Origin: an uncultured Proteiniphilum sp.
GTDB lineage: Bacteria > Bacteroidota > Bacteroidia > Bacteroidales > Dysgonomonadaceae
Length of the DNA stretch: 57,938 nt
NCBI RefSeq assembly: GCF_937873925.1
Contig: NZ_CALNAT010000188.1
Location: 1 to 57,938, forward strand
Reading direction: 5' to 3'
Shown here: in pieces, positions 17,239-26,177 of the stretch
Layout of the letters: every line of letters starts with the position of its first letter
How positions within the stretch are numbered: the first letter of the stretch is position 1
Made by a program: the position numbers and the translations under genes
Notes under the pieces: generated by a model
The model's input: only the letters and a program-made list of their open reading frames with translations
Database searches by the model: none
What the model was told of the DNA's origin: nothing

Positions 17239-18969
17239 CTATCTCACCCGGACGGTATCTGAAGATTCCGATATCCCATTCTCGTTGAATGCTTCGATGG
17301 TGAAATAATATTCCTGATCGGTGGTCAGGGCTTTTAAAAGCAACTGGTTGTCGTCATACACCAGCCAGGAACTGTAAAGTTTATCCGGGGCGATTCCCCA
17401 GCGGACATTGTAGCCTTGCACATCTTTTTGTGCATTCCAGGTGATCATCGCATCGCGGCGGTCATCCTCCCTTTTCACCCGGAAGCCGGTAACAGGCCCG
17501 GGTTTTTTCCCTTCACCAATGCCGAACACGCGGATATCGGAAATGGCCAGGTGGGGAGTGGGTACTTCTATATTCCTGTACCGGAGATAGCGGATCCTTT
17601 CCGGTTGCGCCAATTCCACGTAGTCGTTGGGATTGTCCCGATAACTGTTGCTTTTGTCTATCAATATTTCCCACTTCCGGCCATCCAATGAACCCTCAAC
17701 CACGTACCTGTGCCTTAATCCGGGAATTCTGCCGTACATGTCGGATTCGTGATCGAAGTAGTTGATCTGTACGGCCTGTACCTTACCCGGTTTTTGCAGG
17801 TCTATGGTAGCCCACTGGCTGTCTCCGTTGTCTCCGGCAAGCCAGTAGGTTTTTACCTGCTCGTCGGTCAATTTTTCGGCGGTATGATCTCCTGTGGATG
17901 AAGAAACCGTGACCGGTTTTTTATAAGATAACAGCATCCAGCCGGCGAATTCACCCGCTTTTCCGGGTTCGGACGGTGCGTAACGCGGATAGTCACCGAA
18001 ATAGGTGTCGCTCCACATCAGGTCATCGTTATCAAAATAGAGCGGGAACATGCAAAGCCGTCGTTCCCAGTTGACATTGTAAGAGAGCGCCATCGAGGCA
18101 AAGTGCCAGTAAAGGTCCTGCGGACCTTTTACGGTACTTCCATGTCCCGCTCCATTCATAAATCCTCCCGGTTTAAAACTCACCGGATTGTTGGGGGCAT
18201 ATTCAAAAGGCCCCAGCGGATGGTCGCCGATATATACGCCATCGGCATACACATTGAATTCGGTTCCCGGGGCTCCGTATTGCAGATAATATTTGTTGTT
18301 GTGCTTTGTCATCCAGGGTCCTTCAATATACCCCGGAATGGTGTCGCTGTTGTTCTCACCGAACCTTTCCCATCCATGTTTGTCCATATCCTTATTGAAG
18401 AGGGAATCAACTTCTCCGTAACGGATGAAACGATGATCCTTGTTCAATCTTTGTCCGCGGATAGGGTAGAGGTTGGATGATCCCCAATAGATATACGCTG
18501 AGCCGTCGTCGTCGATAAAGAGCGCCGGATCCTGAAGATTATGCAGTATGGCGGGAACAGCCTTCCAGTCGCCCCGCCTGGGATTATCGGTATATAATGC
18601 GCTCATTGATCCGGAAGGGTCGCCCATGACATATAAGACCGAATCTTTATAGTTGTGGGCGGCAGGCGCGTTGCTTCCCTGCGGATACCACTTTTCGGGC
18701 TCAATGAAATTCCAGTTCTGCAGGTCGGTAGAGTGCCAGTAACCCATGGAACGTGTGACGAACATATAATATTCCCCCCTGAATTCCACCACTGCCGGAT
18801 CGGCTCCCGAGCGATAGGATATATCCTTATCGGAATTGTAGATCATATAGGTGTAATCTATATTGATCGGATTACAATAGGTGCGCATCCTTGCGTTCTG
18901 CGCGATGGCGTTGAAAGACACCATGCACGCGATAATCGCGATCGTGACGGAGAGATTTTTATTGTTCAT
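17239..18969 (-). CDS. Glycoside hydrolase family 43 enzyme with F5/8 (discoidin)-like and Fn3 domains
   Basis: 576 residues, signal peptide ending AIAQ (about residue 24), so periplasmic or secreted. The five-bladed GH43 propeller spans about 30-345 with all three expected acids: base Asp57 in SGADPAVV, pKa modulator Asp147 in LQDPALFIDDDG, and acid Glu216 in GYIEGPWM. Residues about 350-485 form a discoidin-like carbohydrate-binding domain (ADHTAEKLTDEQVKTYW-like opening, then ATIDLQKPGKVQAVQI), followed by an Fn3 domain (about 490-575). GH43 members are mostly arabinofuranosidases or xylosidases, and specificity cannot be read here. It is the last gene of the minus-strand utilization locus, 116 bases after the GH3 gene, and may remove side groups. 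Confidence 0.87.
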   Translation of the reverse strand: MNNKNLSVTIAIIACMVSFNAIAQNARMRTYCNPINIDYTYMIYNSDKDISYRSGADPAVVEFRGEYYMFVTRSMGYWHSTDLQNWNFIEPEKWYPQGSNAPAAHNYKDSVLYVMGDPSGSMSALYTDNPRRGDWKAVPAILHNLQDPALFIDDDGSAYIYWGSSNLYPIRGQRLNKDHRFIRYGEVDSLFNKDMDKHGWERFGENNSDTIPGYIEGPWMTKHNNKYYLQYGAPGTEFNVYADGVYIGDHPLGPFEYAPNNPVSFKPGGFMNGAGHGSTVKGPQDLYWHFASMALSYNVNWERRLCMFPLYFDNDDLMWSDTYFGDYPRYAPSEPGKAGEFAGWMLLSYKKPVTVSSSTGDHTAEKLTDEQVKTYWLAGDNGDSQWATIDLQKPGKVQAVQINYFDHESDMYGRIPGLRHRYVVEGSLDGRKWEILIDKSNSYRDNPNDYVELAQPERIRYLRYRNIEVPTPHLAISDIRVFGIGEGKKPGPVTGFRVKREDDRRDAMITWNAQKDVQGYNVRWGIAPDKLYSSWLVYDDNQLLLKALTTDQEYYFTIEAFNENGISESSDTVRVR

Positions 18970-18970
18970 A

Positions 18971-18998
18971 ATTCAAAATTCAAGATTCAAAATTCAAG
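18971..18998. repeat. Heptamer mini-array ATTCAAR x4
   Basis: Exact tandem of ATTCAAA, ATTCAAG, ATTCAAA, ATTCAAG immediately upstream of the GH43 start codon. It is the reverse complement of the YTTGAAT array at 21541-21568. Confidence 0.85.
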
Positions 18999-19051
18999 AT
19001 TGAGCTTCGCTGACTAGCAGATTATTATCACTGATTTTCAATTAAATCGTC

Positions 19052-19083
19052 ACATCATCAAATTATCACATCATCACATCAAC
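19052..19083. repeat. Octamer mini-array ACATCATC x4
   Basis: Units ACATCATC, AAATTATC, ACATCATC, ACATCAAC in tandem, ending just before the GH3 stop codon. The period is 8 rather than 7 as in most other arrays of this window. Confidence 0.75.
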
Positions 19084-19085
19084 TT

Positions 19086-21380
19086 TTATTCAATCCGGAA
19101 ATCGATCTCGTTGGAATTGTCAGCAGCGTGTTGTGCTACCCAGAGTTTCATATTGCCGGGTTCCGCCTTTTTCTGCATATCGATGCCGTAGAAAGCCATA
19201 TCGTCGGAGGCCAGTTCAAACGTTACCTGTCCGGACTCGCCCGCTTTTAACGCGATCTTTTGGAATCCTTTCAATTCTTTTACCGGACGGGTCACACTGG
19301 CGACAAGCTGGCGGGTATAAAGTTGTACCACGATCTCCCCGTCTGCCGGTCCTGTGTTCCGGATATCGGCCGTAATGGTGATTTTATCATCCTTCGTTTT
19401 CAGTACACTTTTATCAGTTTTCACGTTATCGATCCCGAATGTGGTATAGCTCAATCCGTACCCGAAAGAATAAAGCGGGGTGATGGACGTATCGAGGTAG
19501 TTGGATTTGTAGTCTACCGACTCATTGTTCAGATCCACCGGCCGGCCGGTATTCTTTTGATTGTAGTAGATAGGTATCTGTCCTATGTTCCGGGGGAATG
19601 ACATCACCAGGCGCCCCGACGGATTGTAATCGCCCGCGATCACGTCGGCAATACCATGCCCTCCCTGCGTGCCGGGGAACCAGGCCTGCAGGATGGCATC
19701 CATATTCTCATCTTCCCATAAAAGATCGAGCGGACGCCCGCTCAGGGTGACCAGTACCACTGGTTTTCCGGTTTCCTTCAATGCCCTTAACAACTCACGT
19801 TGCGGTTCGGGCAGGCGTATATCGGTTCTTACGGCCGCTTCGCCCGACCAGTTGAAATCTTCTCCCATTGCGGCGATCACGATATCGGCCCTGCGGGCGG
19901 CTGATACCGCTTCGGCTATTGTGGCAGGTGAGGTTTCGGTGATGGATGCCCCTTCTGCATAGATAAGGCTTACCGGGGAGCCTTCATATTTTTCCATCAG
20001 TCCTTTCAGGATGGGTATGCTTTTGTTGCGGTCGCCCAATCCGGCCCATTCGCCGTTGAGGTTGACGGAGTCGTTCATCAGCGGACCGACCAGGGCAATG
20101 GTCTTTCCGCTCTCTTTCGTAACCGGGAGAACTTGGTTGTCGTTCTTCAACAGGACTACCGATGATGCTACGGCTTTGCGTGCCGTTTCCATAAATTCGG
20201 GCGTCATTGTGTTTTGTTTCGCCCTCTCTTCGTCGAGATAGCGATAAGGATCATCGAAGAGACCCAGCAGGAACTTCATTTCGAGGATGCTGCGTACGGC
20301 ATTATCGATACTCTTTTCGGATATTTTTCCTTCTTTGACCGATTCGGCCAGATACTTAATAAACGTGGCTCCGGTCATGTCCATATCGATACCCGCATTC
20401 ACTGCCAGTTCTGCGGCATGCTTCTCGTCTCTTGCCACGCCGTGGGGTACCAGTTCGTTCACACCGGTATAATCACTGACCACAAATCCTTTGAAACCCC
20501 ATTCGTTGCGCAGCACCTCCGTCATCAGCCACCGGTCTGCGGTAGCCGGTACGCCGTTGATCTCGTTAAAAGAGGCCATGAAAGTGGCCACGCCTGCTTC
20601 GAGTGCAGCCCGGTAAGGTGGCAGGTAAACATTCCTTAGGGTGTGTTCCGACAGTTCAGCCGTGTTATAATCCCTGCCCGATTCGGCTGCGCCGTAAGCC
20701 GCAAAGTGTTTGCCTGTGGCAAGCAGTGTGGTAAGCGAGTTGAGGGACTCAGTTCCTTTTCCTCCCTGAAAGCCGATGACCCGGGCTTCGGCTACCTTAC
20801 TGCCCAGGTAAGGATCTTCGCCGGCGCCTTCCATCACGCGGCCCCAGCGGGCATCACGTCCAATGTCGACCATGGGTGCGAACGTCCAGTTGATCCCGTC
20901 GGATGCCGCTTCAATAGCTGCGATCTCGGCTGTCCGTTGCATCATCCCCAGGTCCCACGAACAGGCTTCGGCCAGCGGGATAGGGAAGATGGTTTTATAA
21001 CCGTGCACTACATCCTGTCCGAAGAGGATAGGAATACCCAGTCTTGTCTTTTCCACGGCAATTTCCTGCATCCGCCGGATCCCCTCCACCGAAGTGGCAT
21101 TAAAGATACTACCTATCAGTCCTTTTTCCAGATAGGGCTGAAAGTCATCTGACATCACCGGGCCGGTGATCGACCAGTTAGCGGAGAACTGCGTCATCTG
21201 TCCGATTTTCTCCTCGAGCGTCATCAGTTTCAGTACCGAATCCACTCTCTGTTCGATGCGTTTGTCGCCACTGAAACTCTGCCATCTGCCGGCTCCCGAA
21301 GTTCCGGGTGAGGGTGATCCGCAGGCCGCAAGCAGGATCACCGCCAGAATGTATACTATTGAAAGAATATTTTTTCCCAT
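19086..21380 (-). CDS. Glycoside hydrolase family 3 beta-glucosidase (BglX type, lipoprotein)
   Basis: 764 residues. Lipoprotein signal ends LLAAC20. The N-terminal barrel (about 45-385) carries the substrate-pocket blocks DINWTFAPMVDIGRDARWGR-like (quoted loosely), GKHFAAYGAAESGRDYN and the nucleophile Asp303 in VVSDYTGV. The second alpha/beta domain (about 405-630) holds the candidate acid/base Glu514 in WSGEAAVR. A C-terminal Fn3-like domain completes the BglX architecture. GH3 enzymes release terminal glucose. Next to GH144 genes it resembles the B. thetaiotaomicron arrangement in which the GH3 enzyme BT_3567 degrades beta-1,2-glucooligosaccharides (from memory), so sophorose or longer beta-1,2 chains are the predicted substrate. 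A 244-base repeat-rich gap separates it from the GH144 gene upstream. Confidence 0.92.
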   Translation of the reverse strand: MGKNILSIVYILAVILLAACGSPSPGTSGAGRWQSFSGDKRIEQRVDSVLKLMTLEEKIGQMTQFSANWSITGPVMSDDFQPYLEKGLIGSIFNATSVEGIRRMQEIAVEKTRLGIPILFGQDVVHGYKTIFPIPLAEACSWDLGMMQRTAEIAAIEAASDGINWTFAPMVDIGRDARWGRVMEGAGEDPYLGSKVAEARVIGFQGGKGTESLNSLTTLLATGKHFAAYGAAESGRDYNTAELSEHTLRNVYLPPYRAALEAGVATFMASFNEINGVPATADRWLMTEVLRNEWGFKGFVVSDYTGVNELVPHGVARDEKHAAELAVNAGIDMDMTGATFIKYLAESVKEGKISEKSIDNAVRSILEMKFLLGLFDDPYRYLDEERAKQNTMTPEFMETARKAVASSVVLLKNDNQVLPVTKESGKTIALVGPLMNDSVNLNGEWAGLGDRNKSIPILKGLMEKYEGSPVSLIYAEGASITETSPATIAEAVSAARRADIVIAAMGEDFNWSGEAAVRTDIRLPEPQRELLRALKETGKPVVLVTLSGRPLDLLWEDENMDAILQAWFPGTQGGHGIADVIAGDYNPSGRLVMSFPRNIGQIPIYYNQKNTGRPVDLNNESVDYKSNYLDTSITPLYSFGYGLSYTTFGIDNVKTDKSVLKTKDDKITITADIRNTGPADGEIVVQLYTRQLVASVTRPVKELKGFQKIALKAGESGQVTFELASDDMAFYGIDMQKKAEPGNMKLWVAQHAADNSNEIDFRIE

Positions 21381-21432
21381 TTTTTGTCTTTTCTTTTTAT
21401 CCTTGATTATTATGTAATGATTAATTAAATTC

Positions 21433-21616
21433 AGAAATTAGAAATTAGAAAGAAAGAAGTCCGGGAAGTCAAGAAGTCTGGTATTTTCAATTATAAATTA
21501 TAAATTATGAGTTATGAATTGAAAATCGACATAGTCAAATCTTGAATTTTGAATCTTGAATCTTGAATCATTATTCCCTTTACTCACCTTTTACTATTCA
21601 CTATTCACTATTCACT
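21433..21616. repeat. Cluster of four heptamer mini-arrays
   Basis: The 244-base gap between GH144 and GH3 is largely made of 7-nt-period arrays with different units: AGAAATT-type x3 (21433-21453), AATTATR-type x4 (21489-21516), YTTGAAT x4 (21541-21568) and ACTATTC x3.4 (21593-21616). The last three begin exactly 52 bases apart (21489, 21541, 21593). No gene is visible in the gap. Confidence 0.8.
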
Positions 21617-21624
21617 TTTAGTTT

Positions 21625-23007
21625 TTAGTTACTCGTTTCATAGGTGAATCCCAGTTTCTTCAACCCTTCCTGGATCTCGGGCGCTCCCATAAACAGGTTC
21701 CACAACAAGCCGGTGCGGTAGTTTTCGATCATCGGAGCAATGGTGAGCTGGTCGATGGCCAGGTATCGTTGCGGATACCAGTCGTCCTGTATACTGAACG
21801 CATCGTAAAAACCGTACTTTCCCCATATCTTATCGCCCAGGTCGAAATAAAAGTGTTTCAATGCCTTCATCGACTGGTCGGGCGTGTAGGGAAAACTCGA
21901 CAATGCGGCCGTAGGTGTGATAACACCCAGGTCGTTCTTCACCGGCATGTGGGCCGAATATCCGTTGACTGAGTAGCTGGCCGTCAATCCCCAGCAGTTG
22001 TCGCTGTATCCTTCAAACCCTTTGGGATTCTCCGCACAGTATTCGTAGTTGATAAGCGCCTGGTTACTGTTGAGTTGCCAGTAATCGGCATATTGATCTT
22101 TCAATCCTTTCGGATTCAATCCGATATAAGAATAGTGCGCCCAGAACAGCGGGCCTCCGTATTCTTCCGCCCCGTTATGCTTCAATATAAGCGGATGCCC
22201 ATACGCAACCGCATCGCTTTTGATCCCACCACTGCGTGCCCATCCGTTGTGGTAGGCCGATGCCGGAATGGAATGGGTGGGTGAGGATGCCGCCAGGATA
22301 TAAGTGATAAGGCATTCGTTGTATCCTTCCAGGGGGAAATTCATCTCCCAGCCGTACTCCGGGCTCCAGTGCCAGTAGAGTACATCCTGCCCGTTGAGGT
22401 ACCAGGTCCAGTCCATTTCCCGCCAGAGGGTATCGATCTTTCCGGTCAGTTGTTTTTCGCTCTCGTTCCCGTCCTTAAAATATTCCCGTACGCAGAGTAA
22501 TCCCTGTATAAGGAAAGCGCTTTCCACCAGATCACCGCCGTTATCTTTCCGGCCGAACGGTTTTACTTTCCCCGTGGGACCGTGCAGCCAGTGAGGCCAT
22601 ATCCCGTGAAAGCGATCGGCGGAGGCTAAGTAATCGGCTATTATGTGCAACCGCTCAACCCCCTCTTCACGGGAGATAAAGCCCCGGTCGATGCCGACGA
22701 GCAGGCCGGCGATACCGAAGCCGCTACCTCCTGTAGTAATGACGTCCGCGTCGTTCTGCGGATAAACTCCATCCATATGTATGCGTTCCGGCGCCAGTCC
22801 GGATGTGGGCTCTGCTCCTTCCCACATATAATCGAAATGGGCTTTCTGTATGAAATCGAGGAATTCGTCGTCCGATGTGAAAGAGGCGGGAGGGCTCTCT
22901 TCGCCGGTGGAAGCCGACTCTTTTTTGCTACTGTTGCTATTGCATGCTAAGAGGAAAATACCGCCGATAACCAGTGCGGTGATTGATAAGAGTATGCGAT
23001 TGTTCAT
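21625..23007 (-). CDS. GH144-family (glucoamylase-like) putative endo-beta-1,2-glucanase, lipoprotein
   Basis: 460 residues: signal peptide with lipobox LLAC22, a Ser/Lys/Glu linker, and then the single catalytic (alpha/alpha)6-type domain (about 45-455). Shared blocks of the family: FDYMWEGAEPTSGLAPER, DNGGDLVESAFLIQGLL, LYWHWSPEYGWEMN, YNECLITYILAASSPTH, WAHYSYIGLNPKGL, CWGLTAS, VITPTAALSSFPYTP and MIENYRTGLLWNLFMG. Founding GH144 members cut beta-1,2-glucan internally to sophorooligosaccharides. This copy has no extra N-terminal domain, unlike its two paralogs at 27440 and 29830. It starts 15 bases after the esterase gene, so the two are co-transcribed. Specificity is inferred from the family. 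Confidence 0.88.
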   Translation of the reverse strand: MNNRILLSITALVIGGIFLLACNSNSSKKESASTGEESPPASFTSDDEFLDFIQKAHFDYMWEGAEPTSGLAPERIHMDGVYPQNDADVITTGGSGFGIAGLLVGIDRGFISREEGVERLHIIADYLASADRFHGIWPHWLHGPTGKVKPFGRKDNGGDLVESAFLIQGLLCVREYFKDGNESEKQLTGKIDTLWREMDWTWYLNGQDVLYWHWSPEYGWEMNFPLEGYNECLITYILAASSPTHSIPASAYHNGWARSGGIKSDAVAYGHPLILKHNGAEEYGGPLFWAHYSYIGLNPKGLKDQYADYWQLNSNQALINYEYCAENPKGFEGYSDNCWGLTASYSVNGYSAHMPVKNDLGVITPTAALSSFPYTPDQSMKALKHFYFDLGDKIWGKYGFYDAFSIQDDWYPQRYLAIDQLTIAPMIENYRTGLLWNLFMGAPEIQEGLKKLGFTYETSN

Positions 23008-23022
23008 CTTTATATAATTATT

Positions 23023-23811
23023 TTATTTTTTTCTTTGCTCGAACAGCCATGACATGAAATCGGGTCTGTTAAAAGCCGGATCCCAACTGCCGTGATTCAC
23101 TCCCGGGAACTCGATATATTCCACATCGGCTCCTTCGGCTTTCAGTTTCAGGTAAGCTTCACGCGAAAACCGGACGGGCACGACCGGGTCGGCATCGCCG
23201 TGAAATATACGGAAAGCGGTTTTTGAAGAAAAATCATGGAGCCGGTCGGTATGGATGCCGCCGCAAACCGGTATTGCTGCTGCGAACAGGTCGGGAAAGC
23301 GGCAAACCATGTCGAATGTACCCATTCCTCCCATTGACAAACCGACTATATATATCCTGTCCGTATCCACCGGATATGTTTCAATGATCTTGTCCAGTAG
23401 TTCTTTCGTCAATGCCAGCGGTTTTGAAATTTCAGCATCGAACGGAAAAGGATTTTCCTGCTGAAAACCGTCGGGCCTTTTGGGTGTGGGCCAATACAAA
23501 TCTGCCGGACATTGGGGGAAGAGGACAAAAGCGGGATATTCTTCCCGGTTTACAGGATTGGTAAACATCAATGCGCCGTGATGCAACTGTGAGATATTGT
23601 CCGATCCCCTTTCTCCCGCTCCGTGCAGGAACAGCACAAGCGGGTATTTTTTCCCCTTTTCTATCTTCAGCGGATTTAACTGGCGATAAAGCAGCGAATC
23701 TCCCTGTTCAGATATATATGTCAGAGAGTCGTATTCCTGATACTGAGCATACGCAGCCGGAGCTAAAAGGGAAAGAAGTAAAAAAAGGGTCAATGTTCTT
23801 CTATATGTCAT
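23023..23811 (-). CDS. Secreted alpha/beta-hydrolase esterase (CE1/dienelactone-hydrolase-like)
   Basis: 262 residues with a signal peptide ending AYAQ (about residue 23). The catalytic triad is visible: nucleophile Ser159 in GLSMGG, Asp208 in HGDADPVVP and His240 in GVNHGSWD; the oxyanion region is LFLHGAGERGSD. The layout (short lid, no propeller) matches bacterial polysaccharide/feruloyl-type esterases often annotated as prolyl-oligopeptidase-family proteins. It lies 29 bases after Gfo/Idh/MocA and 15 bases before GH144, so it is an integral part of the locus. If the substrate is a periplasmic or cyclic beta-1,2-glucan, it could remove succinyl or acetyl substituents (inference). Confidence 0.85.
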   Translation of the reverse strand: MTYRRTLTLFLLLSLLAPAAYAQYQEYDSLTYISEQGDSLLYRQLNPLKIEKGKKYPLVLFLHGAGERGSDNISQLHHGALMFTNPVNREEYPAFVLFPQCPADLYWPTPKRPDGFQQENPFPFDAEISKPLALTKELLDKIIETYPVDTDRIYIVGLSMGGMGTFDMVCRFPDLFAAAIPVCGGIHTDRLHDFSSKTAFRIFHGDADPVVPVRFSREAYLKLKAEGADVEYIEFPGVNHGSWDPAFNRPDFMSWLFEQRKK

Positions 23812-23840
23812 ATCTACCGAATTTTCTGTAAAATCAATTT

Positions 23841-25334
23841 TTATCCGGGCATACCGGGTAATGTCCAGCCTTCCCTGTAAGTATGTTTTATGTATTCATT
23901 TGCGGCCGCCAGCGCATTGAACTTTTCCGTTTTTTCATCAAAATGGGGATGACCCTCTATTACTCTGAAAGAATTTTCCGAAGTGATAATTAATTCTTCT
24001 GAAGGCGAAATATTGGTAAATCCCATATTTTCGCCATCCCATTGTAAGATCTTTTTTAAGTTTTGTAATCTGATAGCAAGCACTCCGAGAAGTACCATTT
24101 CATTAAATGGGCCTGAGTAGGAAAAATTGGAGGATGTTTCAACCCGGTTTCCGGGAGACTCTTTACATGCCCTGATCCAATCCTGCTCATGGTATCCATC
24201 TGTATAGCCGGTTGCACCGGGAATCCGCCTTAACGATTGAGGTACATCCGGTACCCGGCCGGAGAGCAGGCGCGGATTAAATCCTCCGCAATCACAAAGC
24301 AGGGTATCTTTAGATCCCACAAACAGGCATCCTCCGAGGCCATCGCGCATAAGGTCGGTCCCGTCGGGGAGCAGATCGGGCCGGTCGGGCATTAAGCCAC
24401 CGTCATACCAATGTACGCTCACTTCGGGCATGCCCACTTTTGGAAGATGATCTCTCGCGGGAAAACGAAATTCAACTTTTTCCGATTGAGGAGGAGACTC
24501 GGTATTTATGGGGGACGAACTGCCTTGAATTCTGTCCGGATATTTCAGTTTCAGCGCCTGATATACCGGATCTAAAACATGACATGCCATATCTCCGAAG
24601 GCGCCGGTTCCGAAATCCCACCATCCCCGCCAGTTCCAGGGCGTATATACCTCGTGATAGGGACGGAAAGGAGCAGGGCCGAGGAATAGATCCCAGTCAA
24701 GCGTTGCCGGCACTTTCATTTTTTCAGTGGGTCGCTGCAATCCCTGAGGCCATATAGGCCGGTTTGTCCAGGCATGCACTTCCCTTATTTCACCAATTTC
24801 GCCATTCCATATCCATTCGCAAAGCTGTCTCACACCATCCCCTGAATTACCCTGATTACCCATCTGCGTAGCTACTTTATGTTTTTCGGCTAATTTTGTA
24901 AGAAGCCTGCTTTCATAGATAGAGTGGGTCAGGGGTTTCTGGCAGTACACATGTTTGTCCATCGTGAGCGCCGTAGCTGCTATGATCGCATGGGTATGAT
25001 CGGGAGTGGAGACCATGATCCCGTCTATATCTTTGCCTATTTCATCGAACATACGTCGCCAATCTTTGTAACGTTTTGCCTGTGGAAATTCTTTAAAGCA
25101 ATTGTCTGCATACTTCCAGTCTACATCGCACAAACCAATGATGTTTTCGGTATTCATTCCTACGAGATTGGGATGCCCTTTTCCACCGATTCCAATGCCG
25201 GCAATATTCAATTTATCGCTGGGCGCCTTGAATACTTCGCTACGTTTCACACCACTTACTACGTAAGACGGTAATATGGTCAATCCGGTTACAGTAAAAA
25301 GTGTATTTTTTATAAAGGTTCTCCTGGTAGCCAT
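23841..25334 (-). CDS. Tat-exported Gfo/Idh/MocA-family oxidoreductase (QKP variant)
   Basis: 497 residues. The N-terminus TRRTFIKNTLF fits the twin-arginine S/T-R-R-x-F-L-K pattern, so the protein should be exported folded with its nicotinamide cofactor bound. The Rossmann glycine motif GIGIGGKG is at 46-53. The usual EKP signature reads CQKPLTHS with Lys133, a Gln-for-Glu change common among secreted members. The C-terminal half (about 190-440) is the family's open beta-sheet substrate domain. In the 3-keto-glycoside pathway such enzymes oxidise C3 of a glucoside or reduce the 3-keto product. It follows the DUF1080 gene after only 3 bases, so the two are almost certainly translated together. 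Confidence 0.88.
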   Translation of the reverse strand: MATRRTFIKNTLFTVTGLTILPSYVVSGVKRSEVFKAPSDKLNIAGIGIGGKGHPNLVGMNTENIIGLCDVDWKYADNCFKEFPQAKRYKDWRRMFDEIGKDIDGIMVSTPDHTHAIIAATALTMDKHVYCQKPLTHSIYESRLLTKLAEKHKVATQMGNQGNSGDGVRQLCEWIWNGEIGEIREVHAWTNRPIWPQGLQRPTEKMKVPATLDWDLFLGPAPFRPYHEVYTPWNWRGWWDFGTGAFGDMACHVLDPVYQALKLKYPDRIQGSSSPINTESPPQSEKVEFRFPARDHLPKVGMPEVSVHWYDGGLMPDRPDLLPDGTDLMRDGLGGCLFVGSKDTLLCDCGGFNPRLLSGRVPDVPQSLRRIPGATGYTDGYHEQDWIRACKESPGNRVETSSNFSYSGPFNEMVLLGVLAIRLQNLKKILQWDGENMGFTNISPSEELIITSENSFRVIEGHPHFDEKTEKFNALAAANEYIKHTYREGWTLPGMPG

Positions 25335-25337
25335 TAT

Positions 25338-26132
25338 TTATAACTCTTTAATTTTAATATTCCGGAACCAGACTTTAGTTCCATGATTTTGCAATGAGAT
25401 ATTTCCTTCGTCGAATTTTCCCCAATCGGGGAAATCGGTCCATTTGCCGCTATTGCGCAATTCGTTCCATTCATCTGAGTATTTTGTATAGCTTACTACC
25501 ACCTGACCGTTTATCATCTGTATTACATCGTTTCCTTCCACAACCAGTAAAAGCCGGTTCCATTCACCGACCGGATTGTAAGGCTTGGTTAACGGCGGAT
25601 ACATGGCATAGTTCGCACCATGGATCTGCCAATCTTCCAACGGGTCAGGCCAGTTGTCGTGGTCTATCAATTGAAATTCCGGGCCTGTTTCGTAAGGAAA
25701 TTTATACCTGCTGTCTTCTTTTAGCTGGAAAATGATACCGCTGTTCGCGCCTTTACTTAACTTATATTCTACGGTAAATGCGAAATTCCTGTATATTTTG
25801 TCCGTAATGATATCCTGTTCTTCCCCCATTCCTGTACTGTTCATGGTCAGACTTCCGTCTTCAATACTCCAGAACTCAGGAATATCCTGCTGATTATAGC
25901 CATGCCAACCGTTACCGGTCACGCCGTCGAAGAGCAATTGCCAACCGGCGTCTTTTTCTTTGTCACTTAACTCGTTTAACTGCGACGTGGAAGAAATCTC
26001 CGCATACAGTTCGTTTGCACGATCTGCGGTCAAACGGGATCCATACCCGACTTTTTTACTCTGTCCTCCGGTGCAAAGGGTCAGGGAACAGGCGCTTACG
26101 CCAAATAAGATATAATAAAATATTTTTTTCAT
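25338..26132 (-). CDS. DUF1080 (3-keto-disaccharide hydrolase/lyase family) lipoprotein
   Basis: 264 residues. Signal peptide with VSAC15 (or LTLC20) as lipid anchor. The mature part (about 60-264) is the DUF1080 concanavalin-like jelly roll: GWQLLFDGVTGNGWHGY, FWSIEDGSLTM, NFAFTVEYKLSKGANSGIIF, GPEFQLIDHD, GEWNRLLLVVEGN and the closing LQNHGTKVWFRNIKIKEL. The family cleaves glycosidic bonds of 3-keto-glycosides, in characterised gut Bacteroides cases by beta-elimination, and some members hydrate the resulting 2-hydroxy-3-keto-glucal. Placement between two Gfo/Idh/MocA genes gives the full oxidise-cleave-reduce set. Whether this copy is lyase, hydratase or hydrolase cannot be told from sequence. 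Confidence 0.9.
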   Translation of the reverse strand: MKKIFYYILFGVSACSLTLCTGGQSKKVGYGSRLTADRANELYAEISSTSQLNELSDKEKDAGWQLLFDGVTGNGWHGYNQQDIPEFWSIEDGSLTMNSTGMGEEQDIITDKIYRNFAFTVEYKLSKGANSGIIFQLKEDSRYKFPYETGPEFQLIDHDNWPDPLEDWQIHGANYAMYPPLTKPYNPVGEWNRLLLVVEGNDVIQMINGQVVVSYTKYSDEWNELRNSGKWTDFPDWGKFDEGNISLQNHGTKVWFRNIKIKEL

Positions 26133-26177
26133 AATACGATTGTTTTAATCATTTCGGTTTCATATTGGTAATTGGTA

